64,000 nucleotides of DNA, from positions 265,001 to 329,000 of the forward strand of contig JACVTC010000116.1 of assembly GCA_016946835.1 (NCBI GenBank), read 5' to 3'. Under the pieces are notes generated by a model that was given only the letters and a program-made list of their open reading frames with translations, made no database searches and had not been told where the DNA came from. Source of the stretch: Neocallimastix lanati (nom. inval.) (Eukaryota > Neocallimastigomycota > Neocallimastigomycetes > Neocallimastigales > Neocallimastigaceae). Within the stretch, counting starts at the first letter, position 1; each line of letters begins with the position of its first letter. Shown here one piece after another: positions 11,205 to 25,183 of the stretch. The translations under genes were made by a program, and so were the position numbers.

Positions 11205-11774
11205 GAAAAAGTAAAAAAAGAATTAGTATTATTATATTTATTAATTTATCCTTTTTTATTTTTTTATTTCGTCTTTTTTTTTTTTTTTGTTTTTGTTTTT
11301 TTTTATTTTATAAATTTTCAAATTTTTAAATTGGTTTCAATATTTATTGTATTTTTTAGTACTTCAATATATACTATATATTAATTATATATTATTTAAT
11401 AATATTTACAAAATTATTTCAAAAAATAATGTCTAATCGATTTTTTCTTACAAAAAATTAATGAAAAATTAAACTTTTAAGATTTTCTGTTAATAAAACT
11501 AAAATTTCCTATAATAACTAGTATCAATTAATCTAGCGTTGCTACTTTAAACTTTTTTATATATGTTATAAAATTATTAACAATATAGTAATTTATAAAA
11601 TTTAATAATATATATAAAACTTTAAAGATTTAGATTTAATATCATTATTCGTTATACAAAAATATTTTTAAAAATAATGATAATTATCTTGTTCCTAAAT
11701 ATCCTTTTATTATTATTTTATTTAATTTTATTTTTCCTTTATTTTTGTATATATTTCAATTAATATAAAATTTT

Positions 11775-11818
<44 letters not shown>

Positions 11819-12698
11819 TTGCTTCATATATTTTTTTTAAAAAAAAAAAAATATAATATGTTTTTTATTTTTGTGTAATATAAAATATATAAAAAAATTA
11901 TTTATATATTAAAAAAAATTATTTTTAATATTTTAAAATATTACCTATTATATTAAATTATAAATATTAATATTTATGATTTATAATTTATTTTATTATA
12001 TTTTTTGTACTTAAAAAATATTATTCATTTTAATATTATCTTGGATAACTAATAATACATATAAATTTTGTTTGAGTATTTTTTTATTTTAGAACTTATA
12101 TTGAATAATTAATAATTTTATCTATTAAATACTATTTCTATAAAAATACAAAACTGATTTAAAAAAAAAAAAAATTGTATATTGATATTAATTTAAATTA
12201 ATAAATGGAAAAAAAATGTTTATTACTATTTTGTATTTTATATTTCTTTCAATAAATCATTGAAAATTTCAAGGCTTTTATTAATTTATTTATAAAATTT
12301 CTTATAATTATTAGTTTTCCTTTTTTTTATTATTTAATTATTTTTAAAGTATACTTTAATATGTTTTTTTTTTCTTGAAACTTAAACTAGAGTTTTTAAA
12401 TAGAAATAATTATTTTATTTTATCTATTTATTTATTATACATTATATATATATTCTTTATTTCATTTTTTTTTTAAATGCGCTAGTTTTTTAAAATATAT
12501 ATATATAATTTATTTTATTTTATTTTTTTAACGTTTAAGCTTTTTATTTTAATACTTTTATATATATATATTTAATTTTTTTTTTTTTTTATTTATTAAT
12601 TTTTTTTTTTTTTATTTATTAGTCATATTTTTTTCTATATTATAATTTTCCTTTATTTGATTTTATTATATATATTTTTTCTTTATTTCTTTTTTCTA

Positions 12699-12737
<39 letters not shown>

Positions 12738-15700
12738 GTTATTTATTCTTTTGTTATTTTGCTTTTTTATTATTATTATTAATGTACAATAATTATCAAT
12801 TTATTTTTTAATTTTTGAAATTTAAATTCATAAAGAACTACTTATAGTAGTTAATTATTATAAATTATAGTAAGATAAAAATCTGTATTGAAAAGCAAAT
12901 GCGAAATGAAATATAACAAAAATAATATAAAGTATTTTATATTAAATAAGATAATTTAAAAATATTAAAATATTAATATAAAAAATAAAATAAAATAAAA
13001 TATAAAAAAAAATAATAATAATAAATATATATATATAATATATATATAATTAAATATTATTTTATAGAAAAAAATATGATTAAAAAAAATAAATATAAAT
13101 TGAAAAAATATTTAAAAATAAAAAAAAAATAAAAAATAAAAAAAAGGAAAAGGAAAAGAAAAGAAAAAGTAAAAGAAAAAAGAAAAATATAAATGAGAAT
13201 ATTAAAAGAAAATATATATCAAAGTGAGAATATTAAAAGAAAATATATAAAACTTTTTAATATTTTAGAAGTTTTTTTTTTTTTTTTTAAATATATATTT
13301 ATAATAAATTATCATGTAAATTAAATAAAAAATTTTTTCATTTTTTTTTATATATATATATTTATTAATTAAAAATAAGTGGGAAAACGAAATTATAATA
13401 AAATAAATTATTCTCAACAATATTAATATATTATTTTATATTTTGGAATCCGTATTAAATGTAATAATATAATATATTCTTTATTAATAAAATAAAATAA
13501 ATAATAACAACAAAAAAAAAAACAAAAAAATATATATATTTAAACTTTATGAAGAAATATAGTAATATATATAATAAAGGTTAAAATTGGAAAAAAAAAT
13601 TAAAAAATATTAAAAATTTAATATGATAAAAAAAAAGAGATTTTAAATATAATTTAATATAAAAATAAATATTAATGTAAATTATATAGAATTAATAATA
13701 GTATTATACAAATAATATATATTTAATATATATTTAATATATTGCAATATTATATATAATTTAATTAAAAATTCAAAATATATTAATAATATTTACATTG
13801 TTAAAAAATTATTATTAGAAAAAAAGGCTAAATTACAAAAAACTGAAGAATAATAAATCATAAGAAAAATATAATACTATTTTAAATGTACTTAAATTAT
13901 AACCAACTAAAGATAAAATTTATAGGGCATTATTTTTTTATTATGCTTTTTTTTAATCATTACTATAAATTAAAAAAAATATAAAAAATTTTGCCGTTTT
14001 TATATTATTATTAATATTAAACTTCAAATCAATATCAAAAATAAAAAAAATTATAATAATATATAATAAAATTAAATAGAAATAGAAATATAATAAAGTC
14101 AAATAAAATAAAAACTATAATAAAATATGAAATAAAATATAATAAAAAAAAATACCATATAGTTAATACTAAAATAAATATTTAAATAAAAATAATAATA
14201 ATTTATATCTGGTTTATATTAACAGATATATATTAAAAAAGAAACCATCATACCATAAGTATTGATTAAATTTAGTAAAATATTATCAAATGAAAACTAG
14301 TTATGAAATTTAATATAAAGAAAAAAATATATACTAAATGGGTATATTATTTCTTTTATGTAATTTTATAATCTTTATTAATAAATAATTTATAAATTAA
14401 TAATACTTATATTTAAATTTAATAGTACATATTATTACCATTACTAGTAAAATTAATATTTCCTTGTTAATAATATTACTTATTAGTATTACTATTACAA
14501 GTAAAATTATTTCCTAGGTAAACTTGTTTAACTTTATTAAAAATTTTAAACATTAATTAAAATAATTAATTATTTCTAAAAAAAGACAAATGATATTCAA
14601 AAAAATAAAAAATAAAAATAAATAAAAATAAATAAAAATAAAGAATAAAAAAAATTCAAGATTTTATAACTAATATTCTCTTTATAATTCAATATTTAAA
14701 AAAAAAAGAAAAAAGCTATATATAAATCATTTAATTTCAATTTTATTTTTCTTAAAATATAATTTTATTCTATAAATTTAAATTAATTTAATTAAATTTA
14801 ACTAATTAATAAAGTTTTGTTAGAATCTAAATTTATTATAAAGTTTTATATTTTTATAAAATTATGGGTCAATTAAAATTAAATCTGTATATTGTTTTAA
14901 TAATATATGAAATTTGATTATATGCACAATAGATTTATTAATTATAAATAATATATTAAAATTGTATGTAACTAATCATTTTGCAAATATTATTGGCTAG
15001 TTAATTCAATGAATGTATGTGTCATCCATACCTTTTTGGTCATATAAAATTTTAACTTTAAAATTATATTTATAAAAAAAATTACAAATTAAATAATCCT
15101 TTTTTTTTTTTTTTTATTTATTTATTTTATATAAATAAAATTTTTATTTTGATTGTATATATTTTTATTTATATTAATAATATATTTAATATATTTAGTA
15201 ATATATATCTTAACTAATTATTCCAATTTATTTATATTACTAATATAAATGTATTTACACAGATTGTTTATTTAGTAACAAAATATATAAAAATAAATAC
15301 TATATATATGTATTAATATATATCTAATATAAATAATAAATTATCTCTGATTTATATATAAATTTTTCATCTTTAGTATTTTATATTTATAGAATTCTTT
15401 AAAATTTATTTAGATTTTATTTTATTTTTTTTTTTTCTTTCTTTCTTTCAATCATACATTATTAAATAATCATAATCATAATAAAAAGCAAATAAATAAA
15501 TAAAACACAAAAAAAATTAAAATATATATTTATTATAAAAATAAAGTATTATATCAAAAATTAAAAAATTAAAATATAAAATAAAATTAAAATATAAAAT
15601 AAAATTAAATTATAATAATAAATAAAATGTAAAGAACCAAAAATAAAAATGAATAAATAAAAATAAATATTGTTAAATAAAAATAAAAAAAAAAAAAAAG

Positions 15701-18132
15701 AATTATGTATATATTAATTAAAATCAAAATAAATGAACTTAAATTGAATAAATTCTTTTTTTTATCTTTTTTTCTTTTTGTTGTTGTATTTATTTATATG
15801 AAGTGTCTATTAATTATAATAAAGCATAAATAAATCCTCATTTGAAAATAATCAAATATTATTATAATGTTCGGGATTAAACAGGTTTAATTTTATTTTA
15901 AATTAAACCTGTTTTATATAGTTAATGAATTATTATTATCATAATAATATATAATTATATGAATATGAAAATAAAAATAATTATGTTTTATGAATACATT
16001 AATTATATATTCAAAAAAAAAAAGTAGAGGAAAGAATGTACTATTATATTGTTATGGTATTAAATAAAATATACAATAAATATTCATTAGTTACAATAAA
16101 AATATTATTAATACTAAGGTATTATTTTACTTTAAAAAATTTCTTTCATTTTTATGTTGGAAAACTTTTTTTTTATTTTTTTTTTTTTTTTTTGATGGAA
16201 AACTTTATTTTATTTTTTTTTTTTTTTAAACAATTATAGAATTTTTAAAATAATTAAATAATAAATGATTAATTTTTTAATATATTATATAGTGTAATAT
16301 ATTATGAATTTAAAATATATATATAATATTTAATATATTATATTTTATATACCTTTTAAATTCCATGGTTACATCTATTAAATAATTATTAAATTATACA
16401 TAAAAAAATATTATTAAGATATCTAAAAAATTTATATACAAAATATTTTAAATTTATAATATATTATAATATATTATAATATTTTATAATATATTAAAAA
16501 TTAAAGTAATAAGAAATATAATTTTTATAAAATAAAAAAATTTTATATATTACTACTAAAAAAACTGGATATTAATTATATCAATAATTATAATAAATTT
16601 TAATAATAAATTCTATTAAATTCTTTAATAATTATAATATAATAAATAAATGATAAATGATAATAGCGATAATAATCATAATAATAATAACTGGAGTAGA
16701 AAAAGAAGAATAAAAATAAAGAATAACAAAAAATGAATTATTTATCTAATGATATAAAAAATTATGGAAAATTAAATATATTATCATATAATTAAATAAA
16801 AGTTATAATAACAATCAACATTTTTCTTTGCTAAATATAATTACTATATATAATTCAAACGAAAAAAAATAAAATAAAATATATATTGGAAATACTAAAT
16901 TTTTCTATTTTTTTTCTTTTTTTTAAACTTTTGTTAATTTATTATTATTTTAGGTGTAACTGTTTTTATTATTATATCTAAAAATTAAATAATAATAAGA
17001 ATATATGTTTTCTATTGTTTAAAATATTAAATCATTTAATAAAAGAAAATATCATAATAAATTAAAAATACACTTAATAATATATTAAATTTAATTTACA
17101 ATTATAATAAATATAATATATAATTATATACTATTATATTAGCAATTTATATTTAATCTTTAATTAGAAAATTCTCTTTTTTTTTGTATAAATAATCAAA
17201 ATAATAATAAATATAAAATAAAATTTTCTTTTCATAATTTTGTAATGTTGTACAAATTTTTACAAATAATTAATATTTATATTAAATATTTATAAATACA
17301 TTTGAAATCTCTTTATAATATTTTTTTTAAAAAAGTTTTTGATATTAAAAACTGTATTTTATTTATATTATTAATATAATTAAATTAGAGTAACTAATTT
17401 AAATATATATATTGTTAAATAAATTATTAATTTGCCTCATTTTATATAATATAATAGGTTTGGAATTATTTTATTATAATTTAAAAACTTTAATAAATAT
17501 ATAATAAATTAATAAATAAAAATAAAAACTTTAAAATTTTTAAGAAATATTAATAACTTTATTTTTATTTTTTTTATATTATATACTTGTGCTACTTTGA
17601 CTCCATTTTAATTAATTTAGTTTGTATCATTAATGTGTTTTATTTTATATTAGGAGTTCTTTTTTTTTTTTAAACAACTATCTATATATTATATAGTTGT
17701 TCTTTCTATTGGATATTAATTTCATAATTGTACATAGATTTTTAAAAATTTTAATTACAGAAATTTAAAAAAAAAATAATAATAATAATAATAATAATAA
17801 ACTTAATAATAAATTTAATAATAAATTTTTTAAAATTTTTAATTACATTTAACATAAGGAAAGTTCAAAAAAAAAAAAAAAAAAAAAAAAAAAATAAAAA
17901 AATTTATTAATATATCTACATATAAAACATTATTTTCTTTAAGCTTTTTTTTAAAAAAAAAAAAAATCATTTAATCAATTCTTTACTGCATTTTTATTTC
18001 TTATTAGTAATTATAATAAAAATTAATAATACCAAAAATAATATTTGAATTAGTAGAATACTTCAGTAATAATTAATAATACACAATAGATATTATATAT
18101 ATAATACTATGGAATATAAATTAGTTTAATTT
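10977..18132. other. AT desert
   Basis: About 7 kb of A/T-only or nearly A/T-only sequence: poly(A) 11130-11195, poly(T) near 11779-11815, TTA/TAA repeats. No exon-like or GC-richer patch was found, apart from a 15-bp inverted repeat at 15879-15914. Confidence 0.6.
15879..15914. repeat. Short perfect inverted repeat
   Basis: AAACAGGTTTAATTT and its complement, separated by 6 bases. No tail or neighbouring gene explains it; it could be a terminator-like hairpin or chance. Confidence 0.6.
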
Positions 18133-18258
18133 ATAATCCTTTTTAATATTAGCCACATTTTTTATTAGTAATTAGTGTATTAAAAAAAAAAGACTTTATA
18201 TTTTTTTTAATACACTAATTACTAATAAAAAAATGTGGCTAATATTAAAAAGGATTAT
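18133..18258. repeat. Long near-perfect hairpin (57/58-nt arms)
   Basis: Left arm 18133-18189 and right arm 18201-18258 are complementary over their whole length except for one base in a T/A run; the loop is 11 bases. The arms contain the only non-A/T words nearby (AATCC, TAGCCACA, GTAATTAGTG). No coding frame or obvious target-site duplication. It resembles a foldback/MITE or a small-RNA precursor. Confidence 0.85.
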
Positions 18259-18925
18259 ATAAATTGAAGTCTTCTAAAATGATAATAAACGTTAATAAAC
18301 GTTAAAATTCAATTAGATAACTATTAAACATTTTAATTAATTTGTATTTCTATTTTTTTTCCTATATATATAAATATTATTACTTCTTCTGTAAATCAGC
18401 AACAAATAAATAAAAGAATTTATTCATTTCTTTTATTTTATCCTTTTTTTTAATATTTATTATTTATTATTTACAAAAAGTAATAAATATACACAAAATA
18501 AAAGTAGACTTACATTATTGAATTTATTTTATGTTATTTTATTCAATCTGTTCTTTCTTATTCAATTATTTATTTTATTTTATTAAATCTGAACTAATTT
18601 TTATATTTCTACTATCTATTTATTATATTTTATTTTGCTTTGTTTTATTTTGTTTTATATATTAAAAATTTTAAATAATATTTAACGAAATTTAAAACAT
18701 AAAAAAAAAAACCATGAATATATTAATAACATAAATAAACTTTATTTTTATTTTGTTTTATTTTTTTTTCTAGTTCTTTTATGACTGTGTTATATATAAA
18801 TATTAGTTCTTTTAATAAATGTAATTGAATATGCTATGCTATGTATATGTTATGCATATTTAAAATTAAAAGAAATCTCTTTGTAGAGAATGCAAATAAA
18901 TAATAAATAAATAACAAAACATTAT

Positions 18926-18969
<44 letters not shown>

Positions 18970-19676
18970 TAATTTTTATAATTTTTAATAAAAAAGAAAT
19001 TTCTAGCACAGAATTGTAATCTTTTTTTTTTTTTTTTTTTTTTTTATTTTTTTTTTCTCATGCAGCTTATTCTAAATTTTTAAGTAATAATCATTTAATT
19101 GATTTCTTTAAAAAAAAAAAAAATATTATGGTTTATTTCATTAATGATAAAAAAGAGAACTTTAAAATATTTTTTATAATATTAAAATAATTCCTATTTT
19201 AGATATATTAAATTATTAATTTATATCAAATATTTCATACATTAATGAAATCTAATTTTTGTAATTAACCTTTTTTTTCTTTCTTTTTTCTTTTCTCTTC
19301 TTTACTTTTCTTTTTATTTTAGCTTTTATTTATATATATATTTCAAAAAAAAAAATTGAAATATTGAAAAAAAAAATTAAGTATTGAAAAAAAAAAAATT
19401 TTATATAAATTACTAAATATTGATATATGATTTTAATGACATTAATATTATAATCATTATTATCATAATATCAATTAATTATAAAAAATATTAATCATTG
19501 ATATTAAAAAATGAAAAAATTGTTTATTTAAAATTATTAATAATTAGATAACAATATTATTTAATTATTCTTTTATTCTTTTTCTTTTTATCTCAGATTT
19601 GTTCAGATTATTTTTAAGACCGGAAGAAATTCCTTCCTTTTAAATTAATTAGTATAACTATAATAACCTTATTTTC

Positions 19677-19715
<39 letters not shown>

Positions 19716-20589
19716 TACCAAATTTAATATAAAAGATATAAAAGATATGAAAAAAAGTAAATAAGAAAATTTAAAACAAATTAGTTCTTGCATTTTTTTT
19801 TTTTTTTTTCAATAAAAAAAATTATTAGATTTATTATGTAAAAATAAAAAATTTTATAAATATTGAAAGTTGTTATTCCATAGTTTTTCATTTTTTTTAA
19901 AAAAAACAAACAAGATATATTATTAATTATTAATTATGTTCTTTCTCATTTTAGTAGTTATTATTGGTTTATCTAAATTTCAAAATTTAGTAATATATAC
20001 AAAATTACTTTATATTTAGTTAAATGGTTAAATATTACTATTTTTAGAAAAAATTTTCATAACAATTTATTGAACTTTCCCATACAAAATTATAAAATCA
20101 TATAAAAAGAATATATTATTTGTGTAACATTATATATGTAGAATTGATGCTTAGTATTATAGTAATATAGTAATGAAATATAAAAAAAAAAAAAATACTA
20201 AAAAAGTAAATAAATTATAATTAGTTATATAAAGAATAAATAATATAAGAATTAATAAGAATTAATTATATTTAATAATATCTAATAATAATATCTAATA
20301 ATCATATTTAATAATATTTAATAATATTTAATAATATTTAATAATATTTAATAATATTTAATAATATTTAATAACAATATTTAATAATAAATATTTTTTT
20401 CAAAATGATTTATTAAAACTATTTAGTTATTTAATACATTACATAAATTTAACATAATTTAATATACATCAAGTTATTTCATTTTATTTAAATTCAATTT
20501 ATACTATAGAGTATATCTATAGCAATCTAAATTGGCTTGCATTTATTATACATATATTTTTAATTTTTGGGTTTATTTATTTTTATTAA
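18259..20589. other. AT desert
   Basis: Poly(A) (18931-18967), poly(T) (19023-19045), (TA)n at 19684-19712. No gene seen. Confidence 0.6.
20294..20394. repeat. Tandem 10-mer (AATATTTAAT)n
   Basis: About eight to nine near-identical units of AATATTTAAT preceded by AATATCTAAT variants. Confidence 0.85.
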
Positions 20590-20830
20590 CATCATTTAAT
20601 AAACCATAGATTGGCTTCTACTCAAATGTTGTGAAGGTTAAGGATTACTATAGTGAGTTATGATACTTACTATAAAATAGATATAGATCCAACTCTGGAA
20701 TGATTAAAGATGATTTGTTATATATAAAAGACTTTTATTATTAAAAAAAAAAAAATCACCTATTGAAGGATAGAAATTAATTCAGAAGAAGCCTCTTTAT
20801 TTACTCTTTATGAATCTTAAATATTTTTAT
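20590..20830. other. GC-richer patch of unknown origin
   Basis: Words such as GATTGGCTTCTACTC, GTTGTGAAGGTTAAGG and GAAGAAGCCTC stand out from the A/T background. No frame longer than about 20 codons could be recognised on either strand. It may be a decayed transposon piece (the copia relic at 22601-24250 points toward it). Confidence 0.35.
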
Positions 20831-20998
20831 ATTTATTAATAAAATTTGAATAAAAATTTTGATAAAATAATAAAAAAAAATATATAAATTTCTAATGGTA
20901 TATATAATTAAGTCTTATATATATTTTTTATCGATCTTTTTTCATATATCTATAATATCAAATTAATAATTTTTAATAATAATTTTTTTTGTTATTTT

Positions 20999-21066
20999 CA
21001 TTATTATTATTATTATTATTATTATTTTATTTTAATTATTATTATTATTATTATTATTTTATTTTA

Positions 21067-21147
<81 letters not shown>

Positions 21148-21148
21148 T
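20999..21148. repeat. (ATT)n microsatellite
   Basis: Three blocks of ATT trinucleotides separated by TTTTATTTTA. Confidence 0.95.
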
Positions 21149-21470
21149 TAAATCAAATTTAAAAATTGTATTGATTAAATTAGAATTTTTCTTGGTATAA
21201 AAAATTTAAGAACCAATAAACATTATCTTTAATAAAGATATTTTCATGTAATGCATTATATATTTGTAAATAATGGTGATTATAAATAAAATATTTTTAT
21301 AACTTTTCCTAAAAAAAAAAAAAAAAATAAAAATAAAAAAAAAATTGGTTAATAATTTAAACAGACTTGCATACATTTCTAAATTTTTAATTAAAATTAT
21401 CAAAGTATAGATATATTATTAATATGATTATAATGATTGATAAGATAAATATCATTTTATTAAAAATATA

Positions 21471-21681
<211 letters not shown>

Positions 21682-22275
21682 GTTAAATGTAAAATTATTT
21701 ATTATTCTAGATTTTAATAACTATGATTTTTTTTTTTTTTTTTTTATTTTGATATATCTTTTAATCAAATAAACATCTTATTTAAGAAAAAATTTAAATA
21801 ATAATTTTTTTTTTCAAGGAATAAAATATAATACTTTAGTATTAAAAATTATTAAAATGATATTAATTAATAGATAATAATAATATTTTAAACTAATGTA
21901 TATATATATATATTTTTATCTAATATAAATTTCTTATTATCAATCAATTAATTATTACCTTTTACCTTTTATAAATATATACTAATATTATTGAAAGATT
22001 TTTATGATATAAGACTATCCAAAAGAAGCTAGTATCATTGATTTAATTGATTTAGTTATAATTCCTAATTTCTATTAATATATTTATAATATTAGTACTG
22101 ATTTCTGATTTCATTTACATAAAAAAATAGTTTAAATATCTTACTCTATGGCTAAATATTATTTTCTATAATTATTATTTTATTATATTATTTTTTTAAT
22201 TTTTATTTAACATCAATTAATAGTTTTAATTATTATTAACGAATACAATATAATACTTTTATCTTTTTTATATTT

Positions 22276-22284
22276 TTTGTATCA

Positions 22285-22317
<33 letters not shown>

Positions 22318-22376
22318 TCTATTATTATTATTATTATTATTATTATTTCTATTATTATTATTATTAGTATTATTTC

Positions 22377-22416
<40 letters not shown>

Positions 22417-22418
22417 TC

Positions 22419-22464
<46 letters not shown>

Positions 22465-22466
22465 TC

Positions 22467-22500
<34 letters not shown>

Positions 22501-22502
22501 TC

Positions 22503-22551
<49 letters not shown>

Positions 22552-22600
22552 TCTATTATTATTATTGCTATTTATTATTATTTTTAGTAATTTTATTTTT
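22276..22600. repeat. Compound (ATT)n-TTTCT minisatellite
   Basis: Blocks of 5 to 15 ATT units regularly punctuated by ATTTCT. It sits where the reverse transcriptase part of the neighbouring copia relic should be. Confidence 0.9.
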
Positions 22601-24250
22601 ATTATTATTTTTATTAATAATAATATAACTATATTAGAATCGGTAGAATAACCAAGAAAAATACATGGGGTAGAGTTAATATCAAATTTATTATTTTTGT
22701 GAATAGTAAAATGATGCGCTTTGCATCCAAAAACTTTTAAATGAAAAATATCCACAGGTTTTTTTTTTTATTATTAGAAAACACTTCATTAAGGATTTTA
22801 TCATTGATAGCAGAGTGTGGGTTATAATTATATAAGTGACAAACACAAAGAGTCGATGAATCCCAAAAAATTCTAAGGGGGAGTTTAGCTGTGTTTAAAA
22901 GAGTTTTCATGCAATGATTTAATGTTTGATTTTGTCTTTCTGGGCAACCATTTTGTTGTGGGTATCCTGGACTAGGGAGTGGAATGAATAAATATTTGAT
23001 ACCATTTTTTCATTTAACTAATTAATCAATGTATTATTGATATATTCGGTGCTATGATCAGATTTTAAATATTTCATTATATATAATGATAAAATTATTA
23101 GAAATAAGTTAATGAAAATTAATATAAATATATTTGGCAGACTTCATTTTTATTTTTTTAATAAATAAACCCATCGTTTACCTCAAAAAAATCGTCAAGA
23201 AAAGTGATATAATAATTATAGTCTTGAAAAAGAAATACTTAGCTTATCTACAACATCTGTATATACTAATTGGAAAAAAAAAAGTTTAGTAGAAGAATTC
23301 ACAGAAGAATAAAAAGTTTTTATTTTTTTTTTTAATTTTACTATTTTGCATTGAATACAATCTTTATTATGTAAAGATGTATGTTCATTGACAAAAAATT
23401 ATTTAAATTAGATTTGTTATAAAAAATGATCTAAACGTGAATGCCAAAAAGTGGTATCCACATTTAAAATAGGTGTACTTCTGATAATTAATTATCTATT
23501 ATTAATTAAAAATATTATCATTATTTTCCGTATTTAACTTTGGGGTTGTATTAAAAGAGAAAAGATTTTCACTATCTGCATTAAACATTGGTTAAAATTA
23601 CATTATTTTTATTTAAAAATTTGTATTCTATCTTTATTGTTAATGTTTTCCATAATAATTTTATTGCCAAAGCTTTAAAAATATGATGGGGTTGATATTA
23701 AATTATTTTTAATATTTGGTGCATAATAAACATTTGAAATTTTAAACGAATTATTTTTTATTTTTATAATGTCCATTGTATGTACCATTGATGTTAATTT
23801 TTTTTTTTTTTTATTTTTTTTCTTTTGTCCATTAGAGTATGTCATATATTTATTATTAATAATATTTAAATTTGATAAATAAATAATTATTATTATTAAT
23901 TAAATTTATTCCTGAATCACTATCAATAATCCAACTGTGTATTTGAATTATTATTATTGATTTCATGATCTATCATAATTAACACAACCTGAAAAATAAA
24001 CATAAGAATCATCAGAATCTGAACTTTGTGAATTTTTACTTTTATTATTCTCTTCAATAAAGTTTGCTTTATAATTATTATTATTTGACCTATTTCTATT
24101 ATTTTTAAAATTATTATTTCTTTTATTTTTTATTATTTTTATTAAATGGATTATAATAACAATTATCGATAATATGTGTATTTCTTTTACAAAAAACACA
24201 AAAATTTTAAGAAATAGATGATGATTATCCATCTTCTAATTATACACTTA
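22601..24250 (-). pseudogene. Ty1/copia retrotransposon relic (gag zinc knuckle to integrase)
   Basis: Reading the minus strand, copia pol landmarks appear in the right order in shifting frames: a CX2CX4HX4C zinc knuckle (Cys-Val-Phe-Cys ... His ... Cys, about 24150-24195), a degraded protease start (Ser-Trp-Ile-Ile-Asp-Ser, about 23930), the pre-integrase Trp-His-Ser-Arg-Leu-Asp-His with a Cys-Ile-Gln-Cys (23330-23460), an integrase core piece (Ser-Asp-His-Ser-Thr-Glu-Tyr, 23050), Pro-Gly-Tyr-Pro-Gln-Gln-Asn-Gly-Cys-Pro-Glu-Arg (about 22960) and the post-integrase Leu-Lys-Val-Phe-Gly-Cys-Lys-Ala and Phe-Leu-Gly-Tyr-Ser motifs (22655-22745). Many stops and frameshifts. RT and RNase H are missing, replaced by the microsatellite at 22276-22600. 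No LTR recognised. Confidence 0.82.
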
Positions 24251-25137
24251 TCGATTGTAAAGATATTCAAGATGTTATAATTATTAAACTTCTATCATTA
24301 ATATTTTACAGATGAGAACTTTCAAATATATAAAAATCTTTTTAGATATTTGGATTCTAAAGAGGAGGAAATAGGCAACATAAAAATAAAGAACATAAAA
24401 TATTTAAGGAAAATTACTTAACTGATTCTTTGTACTGATTATTTAAAAATCATAAATAACCTGATAGAAAAAATTAGCGCATAAACTGGCATAAAAGAAA
24501 AAATCAACTGAAATACTGAATATAAAAAAAAAATTATGAAACAACTTTCACAATTAAATGGCAAGAATAATATAATTAGTTATGTATGTAATCAATTTTA
24601 ACATCTCAAGATTTTCATCAAGTACATCAATATATAATTAACAATTTAATTTTAATAGTTATCTCTAAAACTACAAGGCAAATATATATATATATATAAA
24701 AGTTAACAATAATCTTCAAAAAAAGGATAATAATTGAATTGAAAGTGACTTAAACCCCAATATTATAAGAGGTATCTACACAAATTGAGATGGTATAATA
24801 TCATCCTTCAAGAGAAAGGTTTTCATCATATAAATAGTATATTAATCATATTATTATAAGAGATGTTTTATCTAATATTAATGGTATTAATAATATTAAA
24901 TATTTTGTTTTAAGGAGGGGGACGGGAATTATTAAATTACAAATATATTTAAGAAATTATTTTAACAATATTTAAATCGAATTGATTAAAAGAAATAAAT
25001 ATATAATATACTGAAAAAAAAAATTATTTTATTCATATAATATTTAAATAACAATTTAGATAGAAATAATTAATAATATCAAATTAATATTATAAAATAG
25101 GATAATTTACATATATATATATATACATCAGAAAAAC

Positions 25138-25140
<3 letters not shown>
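24251..25140. other. Spacer, possibly further copia remains
   Basis: Slightly more complex sequence than the deserts but no motif could be read. A purine tract at 24911-24928 (AAGGAGGGGGACGGGAA) is striking for this genome and resembles a polypurine tract; nothing else supports an LTR there. Confidence 0.35.

Positions 25141-25183
<43 letters not shown>

Noticed and set aside
16036-16239. Small Lys/Phe/Ile-rich frames in the deserts (also 26085, 33333, 45481, 46912, 47098)
   Set aside because: Composition follows poly(A)/poly(T) and AT noise; no recognisable motif, splice structure or homology between them.
22277-22651. Poly-Leu frame
   Set aside because: ATT/TTTCT repeat shadow; the true sense is the copia relic ending at about 22601 on the other strand.
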